Of a stretch of 64,000 nt of DNA, positions 16,918 to 25,533 are shown one piece after another. The notes under the pieces are model-generated. The model was given only the letters and a program-made list of their open reading frames with translations, had not been told where the DNA came from and ran no database searches. Source of the stretch: UBA2210 sp036825195 (GTDB lineage Bacteria > Desulfobacterota > Syntrophia > Syntrophales > UBA2210); assembly GCA_036825195.1 (NCBI GenBank), contig DAISYQ010000004.1, positions 78,590 through 142,589 of the forward strand. The letters are read 5' to 3'. Position 1 is the first letter of the stretch. Each line of letters starts with the position of its first letter. A program made the translations under genes and the position numbers.

Positions 16918-17700
16918 TTACTCCATATCTTTTTCGATTACCTTCCTGACCTGCTCAACAAGTTTTTCCCGTGTTTCATAGGTGTATCCTTCAACGGAAA
17001 TGGGCTTGTGCATTATTATTTTCATATCGCCCGGCAGAATCCGCAGGCTCTTCTTGGGCAATATGCTTCTCCCCCCGACCACGGTTACGGGGAGTATCGG
17101 CACCTGTGCCTCCAGGGCCATAACGAACCCTCCCTTTTTAAAGGCTTTGAGTTTTCCATCGGGACTTCTCGTACCTTCGGGGAAGAAGACCACGGAAGAA
17201 CCGGCCCGTATCTTTTCAACCGCCACCTTGAGACTTTGCCTTGCCTCTTCAGATTTTCCTCTGTCGATGTAGATATGTCCCACCTTTTCGCAGGCAATTC
17301 CGAATATGGGGACCTTCTTGAGTTCTATTTTCATAACCCATCTCAGCGGCAGCGGCAGATACCCTATGAGGGCAAGCACGTCATAGTGACTCTGATGGTT
17401 CGCCATCACTATGTACGGCTGATCCTTATCCACAAATTCATCTCCGCTCACCGTCATGGAAACCCCCGACAGCGTCAGGTTCAGTTTAGCCCAGAATTTA
17501 CTTATAGAATCGACGCCATTCCCCTCGGAATTGAAGTACGCGATAATCATGGCGAGGGAGGCCACTACGGCAGTATCCACCGCCATCAAGACCAAAAGCA
17601 GGGGTCGATAAAGACAAAAAACCGATTTGATCACCTTTTCTCGTACCTGCTCACCCGTGAAATCATAAGAAGGAAAATTAATACGTGGCATGCGATACAT
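16918..17700 (-). CDS. plsC: 1-acyl-glycerol-3-phosphate acyltransferase (PlsC family)
   Basis: Membrane-associated acyltransferase that makes phosphatidic acid from lysophosphatidic acid. An N-terminal hydrophobic segment (about 27-50, PLLLVLMAVDTAVVASLA) anchors it. The catalytic NHQSHYD motif (HX4D, about 95-101), the glycerol-phosphate-binding FFPEGTRS (about 172-179) and a late VPILPVTVVG block are all present. The 260-residue length is standard. TAAAGGAGGTTTATC precedes the ATG. It is separated from rarA by 228 bp on the same strand. Confidence 0.9.
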   Translation of the reverse strand: MYRMPRINFPSYDFTGEQVREKVIKSVFCLYRPLLLVLMAVDTAVVASLAMIIAYFNSEGNGVDSISKFWAKLNLTLSGVSMTVSGDEFVDKDQPYIVMANHQSHYDVLALIGYLPLPLRWVMKIELKKVPIFGIACEKVGHIYIDRGKSEEARQSLKVAVEKIRAGSSVVFFPEGTRSPDGKLKAFKKGGFVMALEAQVPILPVTVVGGRSILPKKSLRILPGDMKIIMHKPISVEGYTYETREKLVEQVRKVIEKDME

Positions 17701-17928
17701 GATAAACCTCCTTTACAAATTCAATTGGCTACTGCACCGATTCCTTCAATACGGTAAAATAAAAATGAGTTGTTAAGATGGTTTCAGTATAAAGCTAATC
17801 CTGGAAGCAATCAAGCTATATTGTGAATAAACTTCCGCTGAGCGATAGGTCCGGCATATATCGCTCCCGGTTACGGAGCCAGAAAAAGTCCGGTGCCTTC
17901 TTTGCGAGAGGGGTGCCGATCCGGATAC

Positions 17929-19257
17929 TTACTTTACACGAAGCTTTCTCCTCAAGGTGTACCACTTATCTATCCTGTCTTTAATGACCTTCTCGTACCC
18001 TCTGCTGGTGGGAGAATAGTATACCTGACCCCGTAACTCTTCAGGCAGATATTCCTGGGGGACCTGGGCGTCGGGAAAGTCATGGGCATATTTGTACCCC
18101 CTGCCGTACCCGAGATCTTTCATCAGCCTCGTCGGAGCGTTACGGATATGGAGCGGGACAGGAAGGGTGCCCGTTTTCCGTATGTCTCCCTTTACCCTGC
18201 CAAAACCGGTATACAGGGCGTTGCTCTTCGGAGCGGTCGCAAGATAGACAGCGGTCTGCGCAAGGGCAAGCTCTCCCTCCGGAAGCCCGATAAACTGAAA
18301 TGCCTGAAGAGCGGATACCGCGACACCCAGAGCCGTCGGATCGGCGTTCCCTACATCTTCGGATGCAAACCGAATCATCCTGCGAAGGATGAAGAGTGGA
18401 TCTTCACCGGCTTCGAGCATGCGCCCCAGCCAGTAAAGGGCGGCATCCGGATCACTTCCTCTGAGGCTCTTGTGGAGGGCCGAAATCAGGTTATAGTGCT
18501 CCTCTCCCTTCTTGTCGTACTGGAGGGCCTTCCTCTGAAGCGCCTCTTCCGCTATTGAGAGGGTGATCGTTTCTCCTTTTCCGACAAGCGCCGCAGCAGC
18601 CTCAAGGTTGTTGAGTGCCGTGCGGGCATCTCCATCCGCCGCCCATACCATGTGATCGAGGGCCTCATTATCCACGGACAGGGAAAGGGTGCCGAGGCCG
18701 CGCATCTCATCGTTCAGCGCCCGCCTCAGGATTGTGGTCAGGTCATCGGAAGAATAGGGTTCAAGGACCATGACGCGCGCCCTGGACAGGAGGGGCGATA
18801 TGACCTCAAAGGAGGGATTCTCGGTGGTGGCACCGATCAGCGTAATCAATCCACTTTCCACATGGGGGAGAAAGGCATCCTGCTGTGCCTTGTTGAAGCG
18901 ATGGATCTCGTCGACAAACAGTATGGTCCTGTTCCGGTGATGGCGGAGCTGGGTTTTTGCCTCTTCAATGATCGCCTTGATATCTTTGACACCGGCGAGA
19001 ACGGCGGAGATCGTCTCAAAATGGGACTTCGTCTCACGGGCAATGATGCGCGCCAGTGTCGTCTTACCGGAACCCGGCGGTCCCCAGAAGATCATGGAGA
19101 AGAGATTGTCTTCGGCGATGGCTCGGCGGAGCAGACTGCCGGGACCTATAAGGCGGGACTGTCCCTGAAAATCATCGAGCGTCTCAGGCCTCATCCGGTC
19201 AGCAAGAGGACGGGCCACCGTCTCTATCTCTTTATGCCCTTCGTCAAACAGGTCCAC
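17929..19257 (-). CDS. rarA: replication-associated recombination protein A (RarA/MgsA)
   Basis: AAA+ ATPase acting at stalled replication forks. RMRPETLDDFQGQSRLIGPG (about 21-40, as pattern) is the family opening. Walker A is GPPGSGKTT (about 60-68), Walker B LFVDEIHRFNKAQQD (about 113-127), sensor 1 IGATTENPSFE (about 140-150), and the C-terminal tetramerisation domain includes LGRMLEAGEDPLFILRRMIRFASEDVG-type sequence. The 442-residue length is typical. It uses a GTG start at 19257 with a weak ribosome-binding site. The downstream gene in its direction is plsC. Confidence 0.93.
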   Translation of the reverse strand: MDLFDEGHKEIETVARPLADRMRPETLDDFQGQSRLIGPGSLLRRAIAEDNLFSMIFWGPPGSGKTTLARIIARETKSHFETISAVLAGVKDIKAIIEEAKTQLRHHRNRTILFVDEIHRFNKAQQDAFLPHVESGLITLIGATTENPSFEVISPLLSRARVMVLEPYSSDDLTTILRRALNDEMRGLGTLSLSVDNEALDHMVWAADGDARTALNNLEAAAALVGKGETITLSIAEEALQRKALQYDKKGEEHYNLISALHKSLRGSDPDAALYWLGRMLEAGEDPLFILRRMIRFASEDVGNADPTALGVAVSALQAFQFIGLPEGELALAQTAVYLATAPKSNALYTGFGRVKGDIRKTGTLPVPLHIRNAPTRLMKDLGYGRGYKYAHDFPDAQVPQEYLPEELRGQVYYSPTSRGYEKVIKDRIDKWYTLRRKLRVK

Positions 19258-19337
19258 GTAACGCCACCCCTTGAAATTATATCATCGTACCGTTCGATCT
19301 TCCCTGAAGGGGCACCATACCATACTTTGAGAAAATT

Positions 19338-19598
19338 CTACATGCCCTTCCGCTTCTTCACGGTATCCGCAATTTCGAGTATGGTGGTCATCTTGTCTTT
19401 GGGCGGCGCATTGAAACAGCGGTTCCACTCATCGTCCGTCAGGTATTCTCTCAGATACTCTTCTACCGGTATCAGGTTCTGCCAGCATCCGAGCGTCCTC
19501 TGGCAGGGGAGAGTACCTTGTTCGCGCCTGCAGTAGGCAAAGGTAACCTCCCCTCCCAGTCGGGGACAGCGCAATATCAAATCGTCAAATCTATTCAT
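19338..19598 (-). CDS. small cysteine-containing conserved protein, function unknown
   Basis: An 86-residue soluble protein with five cysteines in the first 60 residues: C10 (RCPRLGG), C23 (FAYCRRE), C32 (LPCQR), C38 (LGCWQNL) and C61. The pattern CPRLGxxxxFxYCRxExGxLPCxRxLxCW looks like a metal- or Fe-S-binding site. It lies 80 bp upstream of rarA on the same strand and 80 bp downstream of the TrpB2-type gene, so it may be co-transcribed with either. It is not assigned to a named family. Confidence 0.6.
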   Translation of the reverse strand: MNRFDDLILRCPRLGGEVTFAYCRREQGTLPCQRTLGCWQNLIPVEEYLREYLTDDEWNRCFNAPPKDKMTTILEIADTVKKRKGM

Positions 19599-19678
19599 CG
19601 CAATCTCATTCTGTTGCCTGAAGACTGTTGTTGGCCGGTTACGTCATCATAATCCGGACCTTCGGCGTTCATGCTTCC

Positions 19679-21040
19679 TTACGGTTTCGGAAACTGCCCG
19701 ATAATCTTCTTCGCCCGTTCGATCTCATCATCGGGGAGGCGGTAATCGGTCAGCTTTCCGGAAAGATAGGCATCATATGATGCGAGATCTACCAGTCCGT
19801 GACCACTCCAGTTGAAGAGGATGATCTTCTCCTTTCCCTCTTCCTTCGCCCGCTGCGCCTCCTGAATCACGGCCGCAATGGCGTGGTTCGTTTCGGGAGC
19901 GGGTATGAACGCCTCGGACCGTGCCCACTTCACCCCCGCATCGAAGGTTTCAAGCTGGTTGTACGCCCTGGCCTCGAAGATACCCTCTTTTACCAGGTGG
20001 CTGACGATCGGGGCCATACCGTGGTATCTGAGCCCCCCCGCGTGAATGGGAGCGGGAACGAAGTCGTGACCGAGAGAGTACATGGCAAGAAGCGGTGTGG
20101 TCATGGCCAGATCGCCGAAATCATACCCGTACGGGGCCTGCGTGAGGGTCGGGCAGGAAGTCGGTTCCGCTGCGACGATCGAAACCTCTTTACCGTGTAT
20201 CTTGTCGCGTGCAAAGGGCAGGGCTATTCCGGCAAAATTACTTCCCCCGCCGGCGCAGCCGATAACCACGTCGGGATATTCGCCTATCTTTTCGAGCTGC
20301 TTCTGGGCCTCCAGGCCGATAATCGTCTGGTGGAGCATGACATGATTCAGAACGCTCCCCAGCGAATAGCGTGAGTCTTCCTTGCCGACTCCGTCTTCAA
20401 TCGCCTCGCTGATGGCGATCCCCAGGCTCCCGGGGGAATCGGGGGTCTGGGCAAGGATCTTTCTCCCCGTCTCGGTTATATCGCTCGGACTGGGAAAACA
20501 TTTGGCCCCCCATGTCTGCATCATCAGGCGACGATACGGTTTCTGGTCATAACTGACCCGGACCATGAAGACCCGGCACTCGAGACCGAACATGTTACAG
20601 GCCATGCTGAGCGCGCTTCCCCACTGACCGGCTCCGGTTTCAGTGGAAATCTTTTTAATCCCGAACTCCTTGTTGTAGTACGCCTGAGCGACGGCAGTAT
20701 TGGGCTTGTGCGATCCCGCGGGACTGACCCCTTCATGCTTGTAATAGATTTTAACCGGGGCATCGAGTAGTTTCTCCAGATTGTGTGCCCTATAGAGGGG
20801 GGTAGGTCGCCAGAGCACATACTTTTCAAGTACCTCTTCCGGGATGTCGATCCACCGTTCGGCACTCATCTCCTGTTCGATCAGGTTCATGGGAAAGATC
20901 TGAGCCATGTCTTCCGGCTTCAGAGGCTGACCCGTTCCCGGATGAAGGGGCGGACTCATCGGGGTCGGCATATCGGGCATAATATTATACCACTGCCGGG
21001 GAATTTCGTCCTCATTCAACAACACCTTTACCTGTTTCAT
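19679..21040 (-). CDS. TrpB2-type tryptophan synthase beta-like PLP enzyme
   Basis: A 453-residue PLP enzyme of the TrpB-like (TrpB2) family, which condenses indole and serine to tryptophan independently of a tight TrpA partner or acts as a serine deaminase. RPTPLYRAHNLEK (about 78-90) opens the fold, Lys in SPAGSHKPNTA (about 106-116) is the Schiff-base lysine, the family phrase ETGAGQWGSAL follows near 135, and GCAGGGSNFAG (about 238-248) binds the PLP phosphate. GGAGAATATGGT precedes the ATG. No trpA or other trp genes are in the window. The leader carries tandem hairpins (see 21081-21300). Confidence 0.92.
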   Translation of the reverse strand: MKQVKVLLNEDEIPRQWYNIMPDMPTPMSPPLHPGTGQPLKPEDMAQIFPMNLIEQEMSAERWIDIPEEVLEKYVLWRPTPLYRAHNLEKLLDAPVKIYYKHEGVSPAGSHKPNTAVAQAYYNKEFGIKKISTETGAGQWGSALSMACNMFGLECRVFMVRVSYDQKPYRRLMMQTWGAKCFPSPSDITETGRKILAQTPDSPGSLGIAISEAIEDGVGKEDSRYSLGSVLNHVMLHQTIIGLEAQKQLEKIGEYPDVVIGCAGGGSNFAGIALPFARDKIHGKEVSIVAAEPTSCPTLTQAPYGYDFGDLAMTTPLLAMYSLGHDFVPAPIHAGGLRYHGMAPIVSHLVKEGIFEARAYNQLETFDAGVKWARSEAFIPAPETNHAIAAVIQEAQRAKEEGKEKIILFNWSGHGLVDLASYDAYLSGKLTDYRLPDDEIERAKKIIGQFPKP

Positions 21041-21080
21041 ACCATATTCTCCTTTGTACTATTTATTACCCAGAGATCAC

Positions 21081-21148
21081 ATGCCATGCCTCACCTTTCC
21101 CGCAGGCACGGCATATACAAAAACGCCATGAGAAGATCCCATGGCGTT
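21081..21148 (-). terminator. tandem hairpins in the trpB2 leader
   Basis: Two further stem-loops lie between the structured RNA and trpB2. One pairs AACGCCATG (21122-21130) with CATGGCGTT (21140-21148) and on the minus strand is followed by five T residues, so it can act as a terminator. It is also followed by TTATT on the plus strand. The other pairs ATGCCATGCC (21081-21090) with GGCACGGCAT (21105-21114), with one mismatch, 40 bases before the trpB2 start. Tandem hairpins before a gene suggest attenuation or insulation from upstream transcription. Confidence 0.55.
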
Positions 21149-21160
21149 TTATTATCGAAT

Positions 21161-21188
21161 AAAAAACCGTGGGATAATCCGCCCACGG
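21161..21188 (-). terminator. intrinsic terminator of the structured RNA
   Basis: On the minus strand CCGTGGG (21188-21182) pairs with CCCACGG (21173-21167) around an eight-base loop and is followed by T6 (21166-21161). It ends the structured RNA upstream of trpB2. Confidence 0.82.
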
Positions 21189-21300
21189 CCATTAGACAGT
21201 TCGGCACTTACGTGGACAGATCAGAGTTGACCTCCCACCACCAGCACAATCCGTTTCCTATGGGTCCCCGTACTAGCACTACGTCACTGCCTCATAAGTT
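21161..21300 (-). ncRNA. structured RNA of unknown class (three-way junction, own promoter and terminator)
   Basis: A minus-strand transcript of about 140 bases with matching ends. A strong promoter sits upstream (21308-21336) and an intrinsic terminator closes it. The pairing is: P0, 21286-21291 with 21195-21200; an internal bubble of 13 and 8 bases; P1, 21264-21272 with 21209-21217 (eight of nine pairs); then two hairpins that stack directly on it, P2 (21260-21263 with 21235-21238) and P3 (21229-21233 with 21218-21222, loop of six). The helices abut with almost no linker, as in a folded three-way junction. The closing stem plus bubble recalls 6S RNA, but the junction does not. A riboswitch-like leader for trpB2 is an alternative. 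Confidence 0.55.
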
Positions 21301-21307
21301 TCTATCA

Positions 21308-21336
21308 ATAGAAACACAGCCGAAATCAAATGTCAA
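21308..21336 (-). promoter_or_regulatory. sigma70-type promoter of the structured RNA
   Basis: On the minus strand TTGACA (21336-21331) and TTCTAT (21313-21308) are separated by 17 bases; TCTATT with an 18-base spacer is an alternative -10. Initiation near 21300 places the start just before the P0 strand. The perfect -35 suggests a strong constitutive promoter, as expected for an abundant RNA. Confidence 0.65.
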
Positions 21337-21400
21337 GTGAAAATTCGAAAGATCGATTGAATCATAATCCATTATAGTGGAAGAATTACCCGAAAGACAT

Positions 21401-21429
21401 TTGACGAATCTATCCTTTTTGAGTATAAA
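21401..21429 (+). promoter_or_regulatory. sigma70-type promoter of the purD operon
   Basis: TTGACG (21401-21406) and TATAAA (21424-21429) with exactly 17 bases between them, 38 bases before the purD start. The short leader leaves no room for a purine riboswitch, so control would be at initiation. Confidence 0.72.
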
Positions 21430-21467
21430 CTCAAAACTTACCGTACAATCCACTCAGGGAGAAAAAG

Positions 21468-22793
21468 ATGATCAGAATACTCTTAATCGGAAACGGCGCC
21501 AGGGAACATGTCATAGCCGAAACGGTAAAACGATCGACTCATCCTGTCGCGCTCTTTTCCTGCATGAAAGCCAACAATCCGGGCATTGCATCTCTTTCGG
21601 AAAAGGTGCTGACGGCACGCTACGATGACCGGCAGAAGATCGTGCAGTTTGCACGGGAAAACAGTGTTGATTTTGCAATCATCGGCCCGGAGGACCCTTT
21701 GAACAACGGCATTGTCGATTTCCTGAATGAGGAAGGGATCCCTTCCGTGGGCCCGACAAAGAGCCTGGCACGGCTGGAAACGTCAAAGGCTTTCACACGG
21801 AATCTGCTGGAAAAATACAATATTCCCGGTAATCCGCGGTTCAGGACCTTCTCTTCTCTTGAGGGAATTGAAGCGTTTATATCATCCCTTGCCGGTGTTG
21901 TCGTAAAACCGGACGGCCTCACCGGCGGCAAGGGCGTTATGGTCCAGGGAGACCACTTTCAGACAAAAGAGGAGGCCATCGAACTGTGCAGAGAGATTCT
22001 CGAAGAACATTCTTCTGTCATGGTCGAAGAAAGGTTCGAGGGTGAGGAGTTTTCACTCCAGTGCCTGTGCGACGGCGTAACGGTCGTGGCAACGCCCCCC
22101 GTACAGGATCATAAAAGGAGGTTTGTAGGCGACCGAGGACCGAATACGGGAGGGATGGGGTCCTACTCTCTCGAGGGTCATTCCCTTCCCTTTCTGGAAA
22201 TGGAAGACGTGGCAGAGGGTCTCGCCATTACCCGGAAGGTCGCCGAGGCCATCTACCGGGAGACCGGCGAATATTACAAGGGTATCATGTACGGCGGTTT
22301 CATTGTCACAAGAGATGGGGTCCGGTTGCTCGAGTATAACGCGCGATTCGGCGATCCGGAGGCCATGAATATCCTCCCCCTCCTGAAGACGGATTTTGTG
22401 GATATCTGCAGGGCCGTTATCGACGGAACACTGAAGGATTTGACCATAGAATTCGAAAACAAGGCCACGGTCTGTAAATATATCGTGCCCAAGGGATACG
22501 GTCTTCCCGCAGATCACCCCGATGCCGGTTCCACCTCATCGAAGATCGAGGTGTCGGATATACGTGATGCGAAGCTGTACTACTCATCCGTGGACAAACG
22601 GGAAGACGGCCTGTATATGACCACATCACGGGCGATCGGTATCGTTGGAATAGCCGACGATCTGGACGGCGCCGAGAAGGTGGCGGAGGGGGCGATAGCA
22701 TCGATCAAGGGCTCCATAGATCATCGGCCCGATATAGGAACAAAGGAACTGATAAACAAGAGAATCCAGCATATGAAAGAGATACGAGGGTAA
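21468..22793 (+). CDS. purD: phosphoribosylamine--glycine ligase
   Basis: GAR synthetase, step 2 of purine biosynthesis: phosphoribosylamine + glycine + ATP. It is an ATP-grasp enzyme of 441 residues (usual 420-430). ILLIGNGAREHVI (4-16) is the N-terminal loop, VVKPDGLTGGKGVMV (about 145-159) binds ATP, GEEFSLQCL follows near 195, RGPNTGGMGSYS near 225 and NARFGDPEAMNILPLL near 286-301. It begins a four-gene set (purD, purH, purE, TC-AMP synthase) with short gaps. GGGAGAAAAAG is the ribosome-binding site. Confidence 0.95.
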   Translation: MIRILLIGNGAREHVIAETVKRSTHPVALFSCMKANNPGIASLSEKVLTARYDDRQKIVQFARENSVDFAIIGPEDPLNNGIVDFLNEEGIPSVGPTKSLARLETSKAFTRNLLEKYNIPGNPRFRTFSSLEGIEAFISSLAGVVVKPDGLTGGKGVMVQGDHFQTKEEAIELCREILEEHSSVMVEERFEGEEFSLQCLCDGVTVVATPPVQDHKRRFVGDRGPNTGGMGSYSLEGHSLPFLEMEDVAEGLAITRKVAEAIYRETGEYYKGIMYGGFIVTRDGVRLLEYNARFGDPEAMNILPLLKTDFVDICRAVIDGTLKDLTIEFENKATVCKYIVPKGYGLPADHPDAGSTSSKIEVSDIRDAKLYYSSVDKREDGLYMTTSRAIGIVGIADDLDGAEKVAEGAIASIKGSIDHRPDIGTKELINKRIQHMKEIRG

Positions 22794-22799
22794 CAGACT

Positions 22800-24365
22800 A
22801 TGAGTAATAAGATACGGAAGGTGTTGATAAGCGTAACGGACAAGACAGGAATCGTTGATTTCGCACGGGAGCTGAAAGGATTTGATGTGGAGATCCTTTC
22901 CACGGGAGGAACGGCCGCGCAACTCCGAGATGCCGGCATAACCGTTACCGACGTTTCGGATTATACGGGCTTTCCCGAAATGATGGACGGCAGGCTGAAA
23001 ACCCTCCATCCGAAGATTCATGGCGGCCTGCTTGCCCTGAGGGACAATGAAGGTCACCTCCAGTCGGCCCGGGAACACGGAATCGATATGATTGATATGG
23101 TCGTCATCAACCTCTACCGTTTTGAAGACACGGTGGTAAAGGAGGGGTGTACACTGGAGGATGCTGTCGAGAACATCGACATAGGAGGGCCCACCATGCT
23201 ACGGGCGGCGGCCAAGAACCACCGCTTTGTGTCCGTCGTCACCGATCCGGATGATTACCCCAAGATCATAGCTGAAATGAAAGAGACGGGAGGGATGATA
23301 TCCGAAGCGACCAACTTCGCCCTCGCCACAAAGACCTTTCAGCTCACGGCGCGCTATGACGGGGCCATTTCCAACTATCTCGGCTCCATAGAAGGAAAAG
23401 ACAAGACGAAAAAGTTTCCGGACACCTTCACCATCCAGTTCGATAAGGCCCAGGCCCTGCGGTACGGTGAAAATCCCCATCAGGACGCGGTCTTCTACCG
23501 GGAAAAGAACGCGCTCCCCTCATCCATCGCATCGGGAAAACAGCTGCACGGCAAGGAGTTGTCGTACAACAATATCATGGATAGCGACGCGGCATGGCAG
23601 ATGGCATGCGACTTCGACCTGCCGACGGCGGTTATCATGAAACATTCAAACCCCTGCGGCGCAGCAACATCTGACGGCAGTCTCAAAGATGCGTATGTCA
23701 AGGCCATGGCGACCGACCCGGTGTCGGCCTACGGAGGTATCGTCAGCTTCAACAGGCCCGTTGACAAGGAGGTGGCGGAGGAACTGGCTAAAACGTTCGT
23801 GGAGGTTATCATCGCCCCCGGATTCGATACCGAAGCTCTCGACATACTGACGGCGAAGAAGAATGTGCGCCTGCTGGAGATTCCGGCCCCGTCCGGGACA
23901 CAACCGGATGATCTCGACTTCAGAAGGGTTGGAGGCGGTCTCCTCGTACAGGAACGGGATCCGGGCAGAGACGACATCAGAAAGGCGCAGGTGGTAACGA
24001 AACGAACGCCCACGGAAGAGGAATATCAGGCACTCGACTTTGCATGGCGGGTGGTGAAGAATGTAAAATCTAATGCCATCGTCTTCGCGACAAAGGACCA
24101 ACTGGTTGGGGTCGGAGCGGGACAGATGAGCAGGGTCGATTCAGTACATATTGCAAAGATGAAGGCGAATCTGCCCACACAGGGAACCGTCCTCGCGTCC
24201 GACGCCTTCTTCCCCTTCAGGGACGGTGTCGACATGGCAGCGGAGGCGGGCGTAACGGCCATCGTACAGCCCGGTGGATCGATCCGGGACGAAGAGGCCA
24301 TACAGGCCGCAGACGAGCACGGTATCGCCATGGTCTTTACGGGCAGACGACACTTCAGGCATTAG
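22800..24365 (+). CDS. purH: bifunctional AICAR transformylase / IMP cyclohydrolase
   Basis: The last two steps of IMP synthesis in one 521-residue protein. The N-terminal cyclohydrolase domain (MGS-like, 1-195) shows LISVTDKTGIVDFAREL, ILSTGGTAAQLRDAGI and DGRLKTLHPKIHGGLL. The C-terminal transformylase domain shows LRYGENPHQDA, the catalytic KHSNPCGAA (about 282-290), DPVSAYGGI and DAFFPFRDGVDMAAEAGVTAI. It starts 6 bp after purD. Confidence 0.96.
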   Translation: MSNKIRKVLISVTDKTGIVDFARELKGFDVEILSTGGTAAQLRDAGITVTDVSDYTGFPEMMDGRLKTLHPKIHGGLLALRDNEGHLQSAREHGIDMIDMVVINLYRFEDTVVKEGCTLEDAVENIDIGGPTMLRAAAKNHRFVSVVTDPDDYPKIIAEMKETGGMISEATNFALATKTFQLTARYDGAISNYLGSIEGKDKTKKFPDTFTIQFDKAQALRYGENPHQDAVFYREKNALPSSIASGKQLHGKELSYNNIMDSDAAWQMACDFDLPTAVIMKHSNPCGAATSDGSLKDAYVKAMATDPVSAYGGIVSFNRPVDKEVAEELAKTFVEVIIAPGFDTEALDILTAKKNVRLLEIPAPSGTQPDDLDFRRVGGGLLVQERDPGRDDIRKAQVVTKRTPTEEEYQALDFAWRVVKNVKSNAIVFATKDQLVGVGAGQMSRVDSVHIAKMKANLPTQGTVLASDAFFPFRDGVDMAAEAGVTAIVQPGGSIRDEEAIQAADEHGIAMVFTGRRHFRH

Positions 24366-24387
24366 AATCCCGCCAAAGGAGAGCAGC

Positions 24388-24891
24388 ATGAAAGAAGAAA
24401 GAGGGACTCTGGTAAGCATTGTGATGGGAAGTGATTCTGATCTTCCCGTAATGAAAGAGGCGGCATCGATCCTCGAGGAATTCCAGGTGCCCCATGAGCT
24501 GTTTCTGGCATCCGCCCACCGTTCACCGAAACGGACAACGGAGTTCGCCGAAGGGGCGGCGCGGCGCGGCGTCAAGGTCATCATCGTCGGGGCCGGCATG
24601 GCTGCACATCTGGCGGGCGTCATAGCGTCCCAGACTCTTCTGCCCGTTATCGGCGTTCCTCTCGATTCATCCGCGTCTCCCTTCAACGGATTCGACGCCC
24701 TCCTTTCAACGGTTCAGATGCCGGGAGGGATCCCCGTGGCCACGATGGCCATAGGAAAAGCGGGGGCAAGGAATGCCGCCCTGATGGCAATCAGGATACT
24801 TGCCCTGGAAGACACCAATCTCCGTGAAGGACTCGATGACTATAGAGAGAAGATGGCCCGCAAGATCGAGAAAGGACAGGAGAAATTATAA
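24388..24891 (+). CDS. purE: 5-(carboxyamino)imidazole ribonucleotide mutase
   Basis: Class I or II PurE, step 6 of purine synthesis. The 167 residues show VSIVMGSDSDLPVMKEAA (9-26), SAHRSPKRTTEFA (about 45-57) with the active-site His, GAGMAAHLAGVIAS (about 69-82) and MPGGIPVATMAIGKAGARNAALMA near the end. MAAHLAGV and ASQTLLPVIGVP resemble class I PurE, though an accompanying purK is not in the window. The start is fixed by AAAGGAGAGCAGC before ATG 24388. The stop is immediately followed by the GTG of the next gene. Confidence 0.93.
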   Translation: MKEERGTLVSIVMGSDSDLPVMKEAASILEEFQVPHELFLASAHRSPKRTTEFAEGAARRGVKVIIVGAGMAAHLAGVIASQTLLPVIGVPLDSSASPFNGFDALLSTVQMPGGIPVATMAIGKAGARNAALMAIRILALEDTNLREGLDDYREKMARKIEKGQEKL

Positions 24892-25527
24892 GTGGTTTCG
24901 AAGGTATCTCCCATATTCACGATCAATCCGAACAATCCGGACACATCGGCTATAGCCAAAACCGTAGAAATTCTGAAAGGAGGGGGCGTTATCGCCTATC
25001 CGACCGAGACCTTCTATGGTCTCGGCGCCGACATCGGGAACGCACAAGCCCTGGATAGGATCTATACGATCAAAGGAAGGGATTTCAACAAACCCATCTC
25101 CATCATCATAGGCAGCAGGGGAGACCTGAAGACCTTCGCGCGAGATATCACCCCGGCAGCCGAAATCCTCATGGACCGATTCTGGCCCGGGGGGCTCACC
25201 CTGCTCTTCACCGCATCTCGGAATGTTCCCGAAAAACTGACGGCAAAGACAGGGAAAATAGGCATCCGCCTGTCCAGTAACTCGATTGCCACGCTCCTCG
25301 CACAGCATCTCTCCGGTGCCATCACCGCCACCAGCGCTAATCGTTCCGGGCAGAATGAATGTGTATCGATTGAAGAGGTGAGAGACAGTATAGGCGAATG
25401 TGCAGATGCCGTCATTGACGGAGGCAGGACTCCTGGCGGGCTGGGGTCAACCATTGTAGATGCCACCGTTGAACCGCCGGTTATCGTCAGAGAGGGAGTT
25501 ATACCGGCCTCGGAATTATACGGATAA
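24892..25527 (+). CDS. threonylcarbamoyl-AMP synthase (YrdC/Sua5 family)
   Basis: Makes L-threonylcarbamoyladenylate from threonine, bicarbonate and ATP for the t6A37 modification of ANN-decoding tRNAs. The YrdC domain covers most of the 211 residues: GGVIAYPTETFYGLGADI (about 33-50), IKGRDFNKPISIIIG (about 61-75), FWPGGLTLLF (about 98-107), IGIRLSSN and ITATSANRSG. A GTG start at 24892, directly after the purE stop, is supported by AGGACAGGAG upstream. No Sua5 C-terminal domain is present. Confidence 0.93.
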   Translation: MVSKVSPIFTINPNNPDTSAIAKTVEILKGGGVIAYPTETFYGLGADIGNAQALDRIYTIKGRDFNKPISIIIGSRGDLKTFARDITPAAEILMDRFWPGGLTLLFTASRNVPEKLTAKTGKIGIRLSSNSIATLLAQHLSGAITATSANRSGQNECVSIEEVRDSIGECADAVIDGGRTPGGLGSTIVDATVEPPVIVREGVIPASELYG

Positions 25528-25533
25528 CGCTGT

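Noticed and set aside
16494..17297. Long plus-strand frames opposite the trpR-like and plsC genes
   Set aside because: They are antisense shadows of recognised genes with unnatural composition.
21270..21279. GTACTAGCAC resembling a trp operator half-site
   Set aside because: Only one half-site matches GTACTAG; the second half is absent. The same ten bases also occur by chance in the module B promoter spacer near 63747-63756.
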